A stretch of 21,332 bases of DNA, from contig DHAP01000044.1 of the NCBI GenBank assembly GCA_002397465.1, forward strand, positions 31,756 through 53,087. Reading direction: 5' to 3'. Within the stretch, counting starts at the first letter, position 1, and each line of letters starts with the position of its first letter. The DNA is from Caryophanales bacterium UBA4951. GTDB lineage: Bacteria > Bacillota_I > Bacilli_A > RFN20 > CAG-826. The position numbers and the translations under genes were made by a program. The notes under the pieces are model-generated. The model searched no databases and was not told where the DNA came from. It worked only from the letters and a program-made list of their open reading frames with translations. Shown piece by piece: positions 8,959 to 15,640 of this stretch.

Positions 8959-8968
8959 ATTGTACTAT
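8959..8968. promoter_or_regulatory. Overlapping back-to-back -10 boxes for mntP and the 33-aa ORF
   Basis: The bases ATTGTACTAT read as TACAAT on the minus strand, 14 nt before the mntP ATG, and as TACTAT on the plus strand, 11 nt before the 33-aa ORF. They share the central GTAC. Neither start has a Shine-Dalgarno sequence, and neither -35 is convincing. Confidence 0.4.
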
Positions 8969-8979
8969 ATGGTTAACAG

Positions 8980-9081
8980 ATGAAAAAGAAAAAGTTTGAC
9001 CCTCTTTATGTCTTCCCGATTTGCCTGGCGATCATCGCGATGGGCGTTTTGGTGGCGATGTTGGTTTTTGCCAACATCTAA
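8980..9081 (+). CDS. Possible 33-residue single-pass membrane peptide
   Basis: The only plausible plus-strand gene in the window encodes 33 residues: MKKKKFDPLYVF, then a hydrophobic stretch of about 20 residues rich in Ile, Val, Leu, Ala and Met, ending FANI and TAA. A positive start followed by one transmembrane helix is the usual look of small bacterial membrane proteins. It fills the space between divergent mntP and the terminator of the aguB operon, which would also serve it. There is no Shine-Dalgarno sequence, only a TACTAT box 11 nt upstream. It could regulate MntP or another membrane protein, but nothing in the sequence proves that, and it may be chance. Confidence 0.45.
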   Translation: MKKKKFDPLYVFPICLAIIAMGVLVAMLVFANI

Positions 9082-9106
9082 AGAAAAGGCCCAGCATCGC
9101 TGAGCC
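9081..9106 (-). terminator. Rho-independent terminator of the decarboxylase-deiminase/aguB operon
   Basis: Read on the minus strand, GGCTCAGC-GAT-GCTGGGCC forms an 8-bp stem with one mismatch and a 3-nt loop, followed by TTTTCTTT. It begins 8 bp after the aguB stop. On the plus strand the same stem ends the 33-aa ORF transcript, though the trailing bases are less U-rich. Confidence 0.8.
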
Positions 9107-9114
9107 AAATCGTT

Positions 9115-9969
9115 TTACTTAGGGCTTTTCTTCAATAAGTCGCCATAGAGATCAACTCTCCGATCCCGATAGACGCCCCATGAATAACGTTCTTTTTCGA
9201 TGGCCTTGAGGTCGAACTCCGCCACCTTGTAGCCCTCTTCGAGACGGTCCATCTCTTGGACTTTCTCGCCATATTCATTGGCGATGAATGATGAGCCGAA
9301 GAACTTCATCGAGCTGTTCCCGGCTTTCTCTAGACCAACGCGGTTAGAGGCCAAAACAGGCATGATGTTCGCCGCGGCGTGTCCCTTCATGACGTTCTGC
9401 CAATGATCCTTGGAGTCTTTGTCGAGGACCGGCTCAGAACCGATCGCGGTCGGGAAGAGCAACATCTCCGCCCCGTTGAGGGCCAAGATTCTTGCGGTTT
9501 CCGGGAACCATTGGTCCCAGCAAATGCCGATGCCTATCTTGCCGAGCTTGGTTTTGAAGACCTTGAATCCCGTGTCGCCCGGGGTGAAATAGAATTTCTC
9601 CTCGTAGCACTCCCCTGTCGGGATGTGGCTCTTGCGGTAGATGCCCAAAAGACTGCCGTCGTTATCGATCATCGCGAGGGAGTTATAGAAACAATTGACG
9701 TCTTTCTCGAAGAAAGAGATCGGGAGGACCACGTGAAGCTTTTTGGCCAGTTCCTGATAATGGGAAATGGTTTTGCTATTAGAGGCTTCCTCTGCGAGAA
9801 GGAAGTTGTCATAGTCTTCGACTTGGCAGAAATAATGGCCTTCGAATAACTCAGGAAGGAGCACGAGCTCCGCCCCGTCAATGACGGCCTTCTTGATTAA
9901 GGAGTCGGCTTTGCTGATGTTCTCCTCATATGAGGAAGACATGCTGAACTGGGTGATCGCGGCTTTCAT
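9115..9969 (-). CDS. aguB: N-carbamoylputrescine amidase
   Basis: The 284-residue nitrilase-superfamily hydrolase converts N-carbamoylputrescine to putrescine, CO2 and ammonia in the cytosol. The catalytic triad is visible as Glu40 (LLPELFEG), Lys113 (YRKSHIP) and Cys150 (GIGICWDQWFPE). The CWDQWFPE context, the IPTGECYEEKFYFTPGD segment and the WGVYRDRR end are typical of AguB rather than of other nitrilases. The length is normal. The gene starts 1 bp after the fusion gene stop, with an excellent AAGGAGG ribosome binding site inside the fusion gene end, so the two are one operon. It performs the last step of the arginine-to-putrescine route whose first two steps are in the neighbouring fusion protein. 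A strong terminator follows. Confidence 0.93.
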   Translation of the reverse strand: MKAAITQFSMSSSYEENISKADSLIKKAVIDGAELVLLPELFEGHYFCQVEDYDNFLLAEEASNSKTISHYQELAKKLHVVLPISFFEKDVNCFYNSLAMIDNDGSLLGIYRKSHIPTGECYEEKFYFTPGDTGFKVFKTKLGKIGIGICWDQWFPETARILALNGAEMLLFPTAIGSEPVLDKDSKDHWQNVMKGHAAANIMPVLASNRVGLEKAGNSSMKFFGSSFIANEYGEKVQEMDRLEEGYKVAEFDLKAIEKERYSWGVYRDRRVDLYGDLLKKSPK

Positions 9970-9970
9970 C

Positions 9971-12583
9971 TTATTCCTCCTTGCAAGGCACCTGCATGGT
10001 TATGCAGTGGATGTTCCCACCGCCCAAGAGAATCTCTTTGGAGTAGATCTGATGGATGGTTTTGCCTGGATAGAGCTCCTTCATGATCTTGAGGGCTTCT
10101 TCGTCTTCTTTGACGCCGAAGGCTGGCATGATCACGAAATCGGAACCCTGATAATAGTTTACATAAGAAGCGGCCAAACGTCTTCCGGCGTTTCTTCTTT
10201 CGATGGTCGATGAGCGGTTGACCAATCCCTTGCTTTCCTCAGCGGATAGGTAAAGGGCTGGCGAAGGAAGCGGCATCTTGTGGATGATGAGTTTTCTTCC
10301 TTTGGCGTCGACGGCCTCTTCGAGGGCCCGATAGGTCTCAAGGCAATATTGATGCTGTGGGTCATCCTCATCATCGGTCCAGGCCATGACGACCTCGCCC
10401 GGGCGGATATAGGCGATCATGTTGTCAACGTGCTCGTCGGTTTCATCCTGATAGATTCCATGCGGGACCCAGATGATCTTTTCGGCTCCGGTGAAGTCGC
10501 GGAGTATTTCCTCGATTTCGCTCTTGCGGAAAGTCGGGTTCCTTCCTTTGGACAAAAGGCAGGCCTCGGTTGTGATCAAGGTCCCTTCTCCGTCCACCGC
10601 GATGCTCCCGCCTTCCAAGACAAAGTTAGGAAGGTAATAGGAAAGCAGCTTCATCCTCTTGGAGATGATGGCGGCCAAATGGTCGTCGTCTTTGTAGTTA
10701 CGGTATAAGCCGTTGTAGCTTCCGCCCCAAGCATTGAAACGGAAATCGACGGAACGCACGCTCTTGCCATTGGTGACGAACAAAGGCATGTTGTCGCGGG
10801 CCCATGAATCGTTGTAACGGATGGAGACGGCTTCGACGTTCGGGGTGTCCTCGAATTCCGGGGCGACCTTTTTATAGATGGCCGGATGGATGCCGACCGT
10901 GACATTCTCATGTTCGGCGATCGCCATGATGACGTCTTTGAAAGCCTTTTGGGCTGGGATGGCTTTATTCCTCCAGGTGTCGCTTCTGAAAGGCATGAGG
11001 ATCAAGGTTCTTTGATGCTTCAATCCTTCGAATGGGAGATGGTAGCCATCCGCCTCGACGGTGGTCTTGCGGTTGATGTAATAGTCCGCGAGCCTCTTCT
11101 CATAAAGAGGGTAACGTGACCATTTTGAAGTGTCGACGACCTCGTATCCATCGTGATAAGAGGATAGCAAAGTGATGCCGATATCTTCGTAATGCTTCAC
11201 TCTTTCGATCAATTCCTTGCTCCAAACCTCGCCTGGGACGATAAGAGGGATTCCCGGCGGGTACATCATGACCTGCTCTTTGGAGATGGCTCCGTCGCAG
11301 TCGGTGACCTTGCTGACTTTGCCCGGCGCGTGGAAAGCCACACGGGGACGTAAAAGCATGAATGGGAAATTGTTGTCGAAATGGTGGGCTGGGTAGACGG
11401 TCTCTGGATGGTAATGCTCTTTGGAGATGTCCTTGAGGGCGTTGATGAGATGATCGACGTGTTCCTTCTTGGTGCCGATGGCGAAGATGCCAAGGATCGC
11501 ATAGGTCTCGGCCAGTTCCATCATGACCTCATATTTGGTCTTGAGAAGGCGGTAGAGCTGGAAGCCGTCGATGTCGAGTTTGTCTAGTTCGATGACGAGC
11601 TTGCTCTCGTCGTAGTTATAGGACCCGTGAGCCAAGAAATGCTCGCGGCCATAGTCGATGAAGCCCGGGATCTTATGGATTTCTTTTCTCGCATAGTCGG
11701 CGAGCTCATAAGTCTCTTCCATGGCTTTGGCCCCTTCTTTGGAGGCCATGTAGCTTCTCGCCGCGTCGATTGAGGCGATGAGAATGCCCGAAGGCGAAGT
11801 GGTGTTGATGATGTTGAGGCTCTTTTGGACGTCCTCACGCGAGAACATCTTGTTGTGCATCAAAAGGACGGAGCTCTGGGTAAGGGAACCGACCGTTTTA
11901 TGGAAGCTCGCGGAAGACATATCGGCCCCGGCCGCCATCGCGGACACCGGGCAGTGTTTGCATTTGAAATAGTAATGGGCTCCGTGGGCCTCGTCGCAGA
12001 GGACCGCCATCTTATGCTCATGGGCGAACTTGACGATATCCTCAAGCGGTCCGACCGAGCCGAAATAGGTTGGGTTGATGACGAAGACGGCTTTGGCGGA
12101 TGGGTTACGCAAAATAGCTTTCTTCCAGTCCTCCAAAGAAGGCTGGTCGGCGATCTCGATCTCGTTATCGATGACTGGCATCACATAGACCGGGACGGCT
12201 CCTGAAAGGATGAGGGCGTTGATGACGGACTTATGGACGTTGCGGGGAAGGATGATCTTCTCCCCTGCCTTAACCGCGGTCAAGATCATGGCGATGATGC
12301 CGCTTGAGGTGCCGTTGATCAAATAGAAAGCCTCGTCGGCGCCACAGGCGTCTGCGAGGTAACGCTCGGATTCATAGATGACGCCGGTTGGCTTGGCTAG
12401 GTTATCGAGGCCTAACGGGGCATTGACGTCACAACGATATAACTCGTGACCGAACAATTCGGTGGCCGCGTTATCGATGTTCCCCATGTGATGGCCCGGA
12501 ACGTCGAAAGGTGAGACGTCTTCAGAGACGTACTTCTTTAAGGCGTCGATGTAAGGCGTCTTGCTTTGATCTAATTTTCCCAT
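9971..12583 (-). CDS. Fused arginine-type decarboxylase and agmatine deiminase
   Basis: A single 870-residue frame without internal stops joins two enzymes. Residues 1 to about 485 are a fold-I PLP decarboxylase of the Orn/Lys/Arg family: FDVPGHHMG (26-34), INGTSSG (89-95), DEAHGAH (197-203), PLP lysine 229 in SASFHKTVGS, and the C-terminal YPPGIPL segment (441-447). Residues about 515-870 are an agmatine deiminase: MPFRSDTWR (530-538), RYNDSWARDN (589-598), FNAWGG, the general-base His718 in DETDEHVDN (713-721) and nucleophile Cys860 in GGGNIHC (854-860). All key residues are present in both halves, and each half is about full family length. Expected chemistry is arginine to agmatine, then agmatine to N-carbamoylputrescine plus ammonia. 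Arginine specificity of the first half is inferred from the partner domain. No Shine-Dalgarno sequence is seen; a TAATAT box lies 13 nt before the ATG. Confidence 0.93.
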   Translation of the reverse strand: MGKLDQSKTPYIDALKKYVSEDVSPFDVPGHHMGNIDNAATELFGHELYRCDVNAPLGLDNLAKPTGVIYESERYLADACGADEAFYLINGTSSGIIAMILTAVKAGEKIILPRNVHKSVINALILSGAVPVYVMPVIDNEIEIADQPSLEDWKKAILRNPSAKAVFVINPTYFGSVGPLEDIVKFAHEHKMAVLCDEAHGAHYYFKCKHCPVSAMAAGADMSSASFHKTVGSLTQSSVLLMHNKMFSREDVQKSLNIINTTSPSGILIASIDAARSYMASKEGAKAMEETYELADYARKEIHKIPGFIDYGREHFLAHGSYNYDESKLVIELDKLDIDGFQLYRLLKTKYEVMMELAETYAILGIFAIGTKKEHVDHLINALKDISKEHYHPETVYPAHHFDNNFPFMLLRPRVAFHAPGKVSKVTDCDGAISKEQVMMYPPGIPLIVPGEVWSKELIERVKHYEDIGITLLSSYHDGYEVVDTSKWSRYPLYEKRLADYYINRKTTVEADGYHLPFEGLKHQRTLILMPFRSDTWRNKAIPAQKAFKDVIMAIAEHENVTVGIHPAIYKKVAPEFEDTPNVEAVSIRYNDSWARDNMPLFVTNGKSVRSVDFRFNAWGGSYNGLYRNYKDDDHLAAIISKRMKLLSYYLPNFVLEGGSIAVDGEGTLITTEACLLSKGRNPTFRKSEIEEILRDFTGAEKIIWVPHGIYQDETDEHVDNMIAYIRPGEVVMAWTDDEDDPQHQYCLETYRALEEAVDAKGRKLIIHKMPLPSPALYLSAEESKGLVNRSSTIERRNAGRRLAASYVNYYQGSDFVIMPAFGVKEDEEALKIMKELYPGKTIHQIYSKEILLGGGNIHCITMQVPCKEE

Positions 12584-12596
12584 ATTTGCAATGCAT

Positions 12597-12602
12597 ATAT
12601 TA
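12597..12602 (-). promoter_or_regulatory. Candidate -10 box of the decarboxylase-deiminase operon, near-leaderless
   Basis: TAATAT on the minus strand lies 13 nt before the ATG of the fusion gene. With usual -10 to start spacing the mRNA would begin about 6 nt before the start codon, leaving no room for a ribosome binding site. A good -35 is not visible. Confidence 0.42.
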
Positions 12603-12629
12603 CACGCAATAAAAGAAGGTGAACATAAG

Positions 12630-12662
12630 AAAAAAAGACGATGCCCAACTTAGTTGTCTTTT
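12630..12662 (-). terminator. Terminator-like hairpin upstream of the fusion gene
   Basis: On the minus strand, AAAAGAC and GTCTTTT form a 7-bp stem around a 16-nt loop and run into a T-rich stretch. It lies about 30 bp before the -10 box of the fusion gene, so it would stop leftover transcription from the DUF6273 gene rather than act as an attenuator. Confidence 0.4.
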
Positions 12663-12678
12663 AAGGAAACGCCACAAA

Positions 12679-12694
12679 GAAAACACGTGGTTTC
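12679..12694. repeat. Imperfect palindrome with CACGTG core
   Basis: GAAAACACGTGGTTTC is palindromic at 14 of 16 positions. It sits about 77 bp upstream of the -10 box of the arginine-to-putrescine operon. It could be an operator, but it does not match the ArgR box and no regulator can be assigned. Confidence 0.25.
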
Positions 12695-12743
12695 ATACGC
12701 TAACGAAAGAGGCCGACATAGCCTTCATAAACAAGACAAAAAC

Positions 12744-12785
12744 AAAAGGCCTTAAGGTACGAGGGGGTGCGCCAAAAGGCCTTTT
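12744..12785 (-). terminator. Terminator of the DUF6273 gene
   Basis: The minus strand reads AAAAGGCCTT, a loop of about 22 nt, then AAGGCCTTTT followed by GTTTTTG. This 10-bp stem with a T-rich tail starts about 20 bp after the stop codon of the DUF6273 reading frame. Confidence 0.6.
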
Positions 12786-12804
12786 GCGGAAGGGGCCAGA
12801 TTAA

Positions 12805-14174
12805 CTATGCTGGATGAGTGAGATTCATGGCTGGACGAATGCCATAATTTGAAGCATTAACTTCTTTGATTCCTATGTTGGTGTTATACGCCACTCCAAA
12901 AGCATAATTGGAGTAAGACGAAGAATACATATACTGAGGAGAACGCAACCAATAATTTGTGTTGCCATAAGCATAGTCGCCGTCAGAGAGTCCGTTCAAA
13001 GAGAGGTTACTCGATCTTGCGAAATCGGTGGCTACCCCAGCTATTGTTTTCGAGGAGATGCCGGAATAATCCTTATAAGAAAGCATGAACACCTTGTCTT
13101 GCGTATCATCACAATAATAATTTGAGTTGCCGCATGAAGCTTTTGAGTTATCCACATCGCTAACGGGGATCATGGCTTGCTCGTCGCTGGCGAAGCACTT
13201 GTTTATAAATCCCACCCCATCGAAATTGCCAGCGGAATAACTAGATCCATCATATCCATTAAGATATGCCCTAATTTTCGAATACTTGTAGTTATTTGCA
13301 TAGATAGTTTTTTATCAATGTTCCTTGTCGATGACGAACCATCGAAAAAGGAATATGCAGACAAGACGTATTTCGACAATAACAGGCAAGTGGTCGAGTT
13401 GGTGTCGGTGATAACGATCCATTCGACAGGCTCAACTTCAAAGTAATATGGTGAACCCTCGGAAAATGTTAAATTAGTCGATACTGATTTGTAGTACTTA
13501 TTTGAAGTTTGTAAAGCGTATTTTTTGCCGTTATAGGAATAGTATCCATCGGTGCCGAGAACGCCATTAGTAGCGATCGCAGAACTTAAGGAAGCATCCT
13601 CAACAACCGTCTGAGGATACTCGCCTATGTAGAAGTGTCTTTGCCCTTGGACGCAGCTATAAGAGATGGCGATGTTGGAGATTTGGGTATCCGCCAACGC
13701 GGCGATCTTGAAGTATCGGATGTCAACATCGGTTGGTGCGGTGTAGGTATACGATGTTCCGGAGGTGATGGAGAAAGTCTCCACTGGCGAAAAGACGGTC
13801 ATCGATCCAACCGCGAGGGTTATGTTTGGAGTTCCTTCTCCGAATGTCAGAACGATTGATGTGATGCCGGTGATCGGAGTGGCCCCGACGTTATAGACAT
13901 ATCCGCCGGCAGCGATGGTCCCGAATCCATTGGCCAAGGCGGCGACATTGCTGTATTTGAACGCCAAATCACCGCCACCGTCAGTCTTGAGGGTGCCGGT
14001 CTGTTCGTTCCCGCTGACGTCATTCAGTTTTCTGTTCGCGTTCAAAATAAACGAATAGGATGTCGAGGTGCCGTTTACGAGATTGGTCTTTTCTTCTGCT
14101 GAGAAAACACCGACGGCAACGACGGAGATGGCGAGTAGAGTCATACCAGAAATGGAAGTAAATTTCTTGTTCAT
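12805..14174 (-). pseudogene. Secreted DUF6273-domain protein, broken by a one-base frameshift
   Basis: The gene reads in two frames. Frame one (14174 down to 13203) begins with a signal peptide (about residues 1-26, cleaved near VFSAEE). It then has a beta-rich module (about 83-174) and the start of a DUF6273 domain: GEYPQTV (184-190), YNGKKYALQ and PVEWIVI (249-255). Homology leaves this frame after residue 289 and continues in the other frame as YKYSKIRAYLNGYDG, then NYWLRSP and GIRPAMNL near the end at 12805. Those two motifs are the DUF6273 C-terminal hallmark. The switch falls at a run of six A on the coding strand (13308-13313); a seventh A would restore a protein of about 456 residues. 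Function is unknown; the domain is common in surface proteins of gut Bacillota. The ribosome binding site AAGAAGGGG is good. It may be a true lesion, a phase-variable tract or a sequence error. Confidence 0.8.
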
Positions 14175-14229
14175 TATTTCCCCTTCTTGGGCTCCCCCTA
14201 TTGCTAGGGATGTCCGCTGTTATATGGCC

Positions 14230-14260
14230 AGTATAACCCGTATATCGATAAACGAGTCAA
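14230..14260 (-). promoter_or_regulatory. Promoter of the DUF6273 gene
   Basis: On the minus strand, TTGACT (5 of 6 to the consensus -35) is followed after 19 bp by TATACT (5 of 6 to the -10). The 5' leader of about 50 nt contains a normal ribosome binding site, in contrast to the leaderless-looking genes. The rest of the 14175-14353 gap shows nothing I recognise apart from a short CCCTA/TAGGG inverted repeat near 14203. Confidence 0.5.
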
Positions 14261-14353
14261 CCTCTAGGTTTCCTTTTGCATTATGAAAATTAGCCCGCAA
14301 ATACCCGTCATATCAAGAAAATAGACAATCTTGTAAATATTGTTTTAGTGACT

Positions 14354-14376
14354 AAAAAAGACCCTTTCGGGCCTTT
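14354..14376 (-). terminator. Terminator of the repeat-protein cassette
   Basis: The minus strand reads AAAGGCCC-GAAA-GGGTCTTT followed by TTT. This is an 8-bp stem with one G-T pair, a stable GAAA tetraloop and a T tract. It begins inside the stop codon of the repeat protein gene. Confidence 0.85.
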
Positions 14377-14971
14377 AGTCGTTCATCATCTTTTTGAAGA
14401 TGAGCTTGATGTCGTCATCATCCATGAACACATATAGAGAATTGAGATCGAGGTTCTGGTATTTGCCTTCGACGAACCCTTTGGCCAACTGATGCCAGCC
14501 ATCATCGCTGACGAAGACCGCAAGTTTTGAGAGCTCCGGATCATTCCTTTCGGCCGCTTCTAAGAATAAGGCGTCCACCGCATTATCGTCTAAGAAAGGG
14601 AAGATGTCCTTTAGGCTCATGCCTTGAAGGTCTCCGCCGTTTTTTAGATATTCGCCAATGTAATCAAGGCCATCCTCATCTAGGAACGGAAGGAGGGGCC
14701 GGAAGTTGAAGTCTTTGCGGCCGCTGTCGAGGACTATTTTCATGAAGCCCGCGAGATCGTCTTCATCCATGAAGGGATAGAACAATGTCACGTCCATGCC
14801 CTTGTTGTAGGCCTTGGCAAGGAGCTTAGGAAGATCATCATCGTCGATGAATGGGATGATTTGTTTAAGATTGACGTCCCCATAGGTGCCGTCCTCGCTA
14901 TCGATTATCTTGTTGGCCAAGCTAAACAGCTCATCATCATCAAGAAAAGGAATCATTGATTTGACGTCCAT
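14375..14971 (-). CDS. Acidic repeat protein with PF-x-D-D/E-D motifs
   Basis: The 198-residue protein, with no signal peptide or membrane helix, is built almost wholly from seven repeats of 26-32 residues. Each repeat carries an aromatic-acidic motif followed by a predicted helix: PFLDDD (8), PFIDDD (40), PFMDED (66), PFLDED (95), PFLDDN (125), VFVSDD (152) and VFMDDD (181). The sixth is the most worn. Short helical repeats of this sort usually form a solenoid that binds another protein. I cannot assign a family or function. It begins 1 bp after the stop of the XRE regulator, with an AAAGGAG ribosome binding site, so the regulator and this protein belong together; it may bind the regulator or carry out the response. 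The high Asp and Glu content gives a strongly negative protein, and DNA mimicry or Ca binding are unsupported alternatives. Confidence 0.7.
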   Translation of the reverse strand: MDVKSMIPFLDDDELFSLANKIIDSEDGTYGDVNLKQIIPFIDDDDLPKLLAKAYNKGMDVTLFYPFMDEDDLAGFMKIVLDSGRKDFNFRPLLPFLDEDGLDYIGEYLKNGGDLQGMSLKDIFPFLDDNAVDALFLEAAERNDPELSKLAVFVSDDGWHQLAKGFVEGKYQNLDLNSLYVFMDDDDIKLIFKKMMND

Positions 14972-14972
14972 G

Positions 14973-15422
14973 TTATTTGTCTCCTTTCGTGCCGATGAGG
15001 GTTATCTCCTCGCCGGTCAGTTTATTGGGGTCAAGGGAATGAGATAAGGCGATGCGCCCATCCTTGATTCCCCTACAAAGCGCAAGTCTTTCTTCGTAGG
15101 TGCATTCATAAAACAACGCGTTGATGTCGGTTTTGATCTTTCCAGAGAGAACTGATTTGATGATGAAGGACCGCTCATGCCCCTTGAAGGGGTCGACTGG
15201 GTCATACTTCACCTCGCCTAGACACAGGATCTCCTCAAATGAGACGTTGAAGATCTTGCTCAGTTCGATGACGTTATCTATTGAGGGGGCGCTTTTGCCA
15301 AGCTCCCAAGCGCTGATGGCCTGGCGGGATACGCAAAGCCTCTCTGAAAGCTCGTCTTGGGACATCTTGCAGTCAGTCCGAAGCAGAGCGATCTTTTTTC
15401 CGACGACAGGTAAGTCGATCAT
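14973..15422 (-). CDS. XRE-family helix-turn-helix regulator
   Basis: The 149-residue cytosolic DNA-binding protein has an N-terminal HTH at about 7-66: LSERLCVSRQAISAWELGKSAP (25-46), with recognition helix near 32-41, followed by SIDNVIELSKIFNVSFEEIL. Residues 70-149 form a C-terminal part with no family I recognise; it is charged and probably helical, and may sense a signal or dimerise. The start ATG overlaps the TGA of the 46-residue gene as ATGA, so translation is coupled, with AAGG upstream as a weak ribosome binding site. It probably controls its own three-gene cassette; the GCGGA-ACCG-TCCGC palindrome upstream of the cassette promoter is a candidate operator. Confidence 0.88.
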   Translation of the reverse strand: MIDLPVVGKKIALLRTDCKMSQDELSERLCVSRQAISAWELGKSAPSIDNVIELSKIFNVSFEEILCLGEVKYDPVDPFKGHERSFIIKSVLSGKIKTDINALFYECTYEERLALCRGIKDGRIALSHSLDPNKLTGEEITLIGTKGDK

Positions 15423-15559
15423 ATGTCCTTACTATAATAGTTGGCTTTCACCTTTTCCTCGAGGGCTTTCTCTTCGAGGTAACGTTGAAGGGCGAATGGG
15501 TCCTTGAAGTCCACGGAATGGGTTCTGGTCATGGGGATGTCTTGGTAGCTGGTTTTCAT
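15419..15559 (-). CDS. 46-residue protein at the head of the XRE/repeat-protein cassette
   Basis: This short gene encodes MKTSYQDIPM... ending NYYSKDI, 46 residues, hydrophilic with a predicted helix around residues 24-40 (QRYLEEKALEEKVKANYY). Two things argue that it is real. It has an excellent AGGAGG ribosome binding site 8 nt before the ATG, and its TGA overlaps the ATG of the XRE regulator by 4 bp. It has no signal peptide, membrane segment or known motif. It could be a small ligand or antagonist of the regulator, or mainly a leader that couples translation. A promoter is recognisable just upstream. Confidence 0.75.
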   Translation of the reverse strand: MKTSYQDIPMTRTHSVDFKDPFALQRYLEEKALEEKVKANYYSKDI

Positions 15560-15582
15560 CTTTCTTGCCTCCTGCTGACATC

Positions 15583-15610
15583 ATCTTAGGCAAGAGAAAA
15601 GAGGTTGTAA
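15583..15610 (-). promoter_or_regulatory. Promoter of the three-gene XRE cassette
   Basis: On the minus strand, TTACAA, a 16-bp spacer and TAAGAT lie about 24 bp before the ATG of the 46-residue gene. A normal AGGAGG ribosome binding site stands between. Confidence 0.4.
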
Positions 15611-15624
15611 CGCAAGGGGTGATT

Positions 15625-15638
15625 GCGGAACCGTCCGC
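15625..15638. repeat. GCGGA-ACCG-TCCGC inverted repeat
   Basis: A perfect 5-bp inverted repeat with a 4-nt spacer lies just after the HAD stop codon and about 15 bp upstream of the -35 of the XRE cassette. No T tract follows on either strand, so an operator is as likely as a terminator. Confidence 0.3.
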
Positions 15639-15640
15639 TT

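Noticed and set aside
8945..9114. yybP-ykoY manganese riboswitch before mntP
   Set aside because: A -10-like box lies only 14 nt from the mntP start, leaving no room for a structured leader, and I see no riboswitch core motif.
12619..12804. Plus-strand 61-residue frame starting with GTG
   Set aside because: It overlaps two terminator-like hairpins of minus-strand genes, has odd basic composition and no family resemblance.
13177..13446. Plus-strand frame across the DUF6273 frameshift
   Set aside because: It is an antisense shadow; homology to DUF6273 on both sides of the A6 tract explains this stretch.
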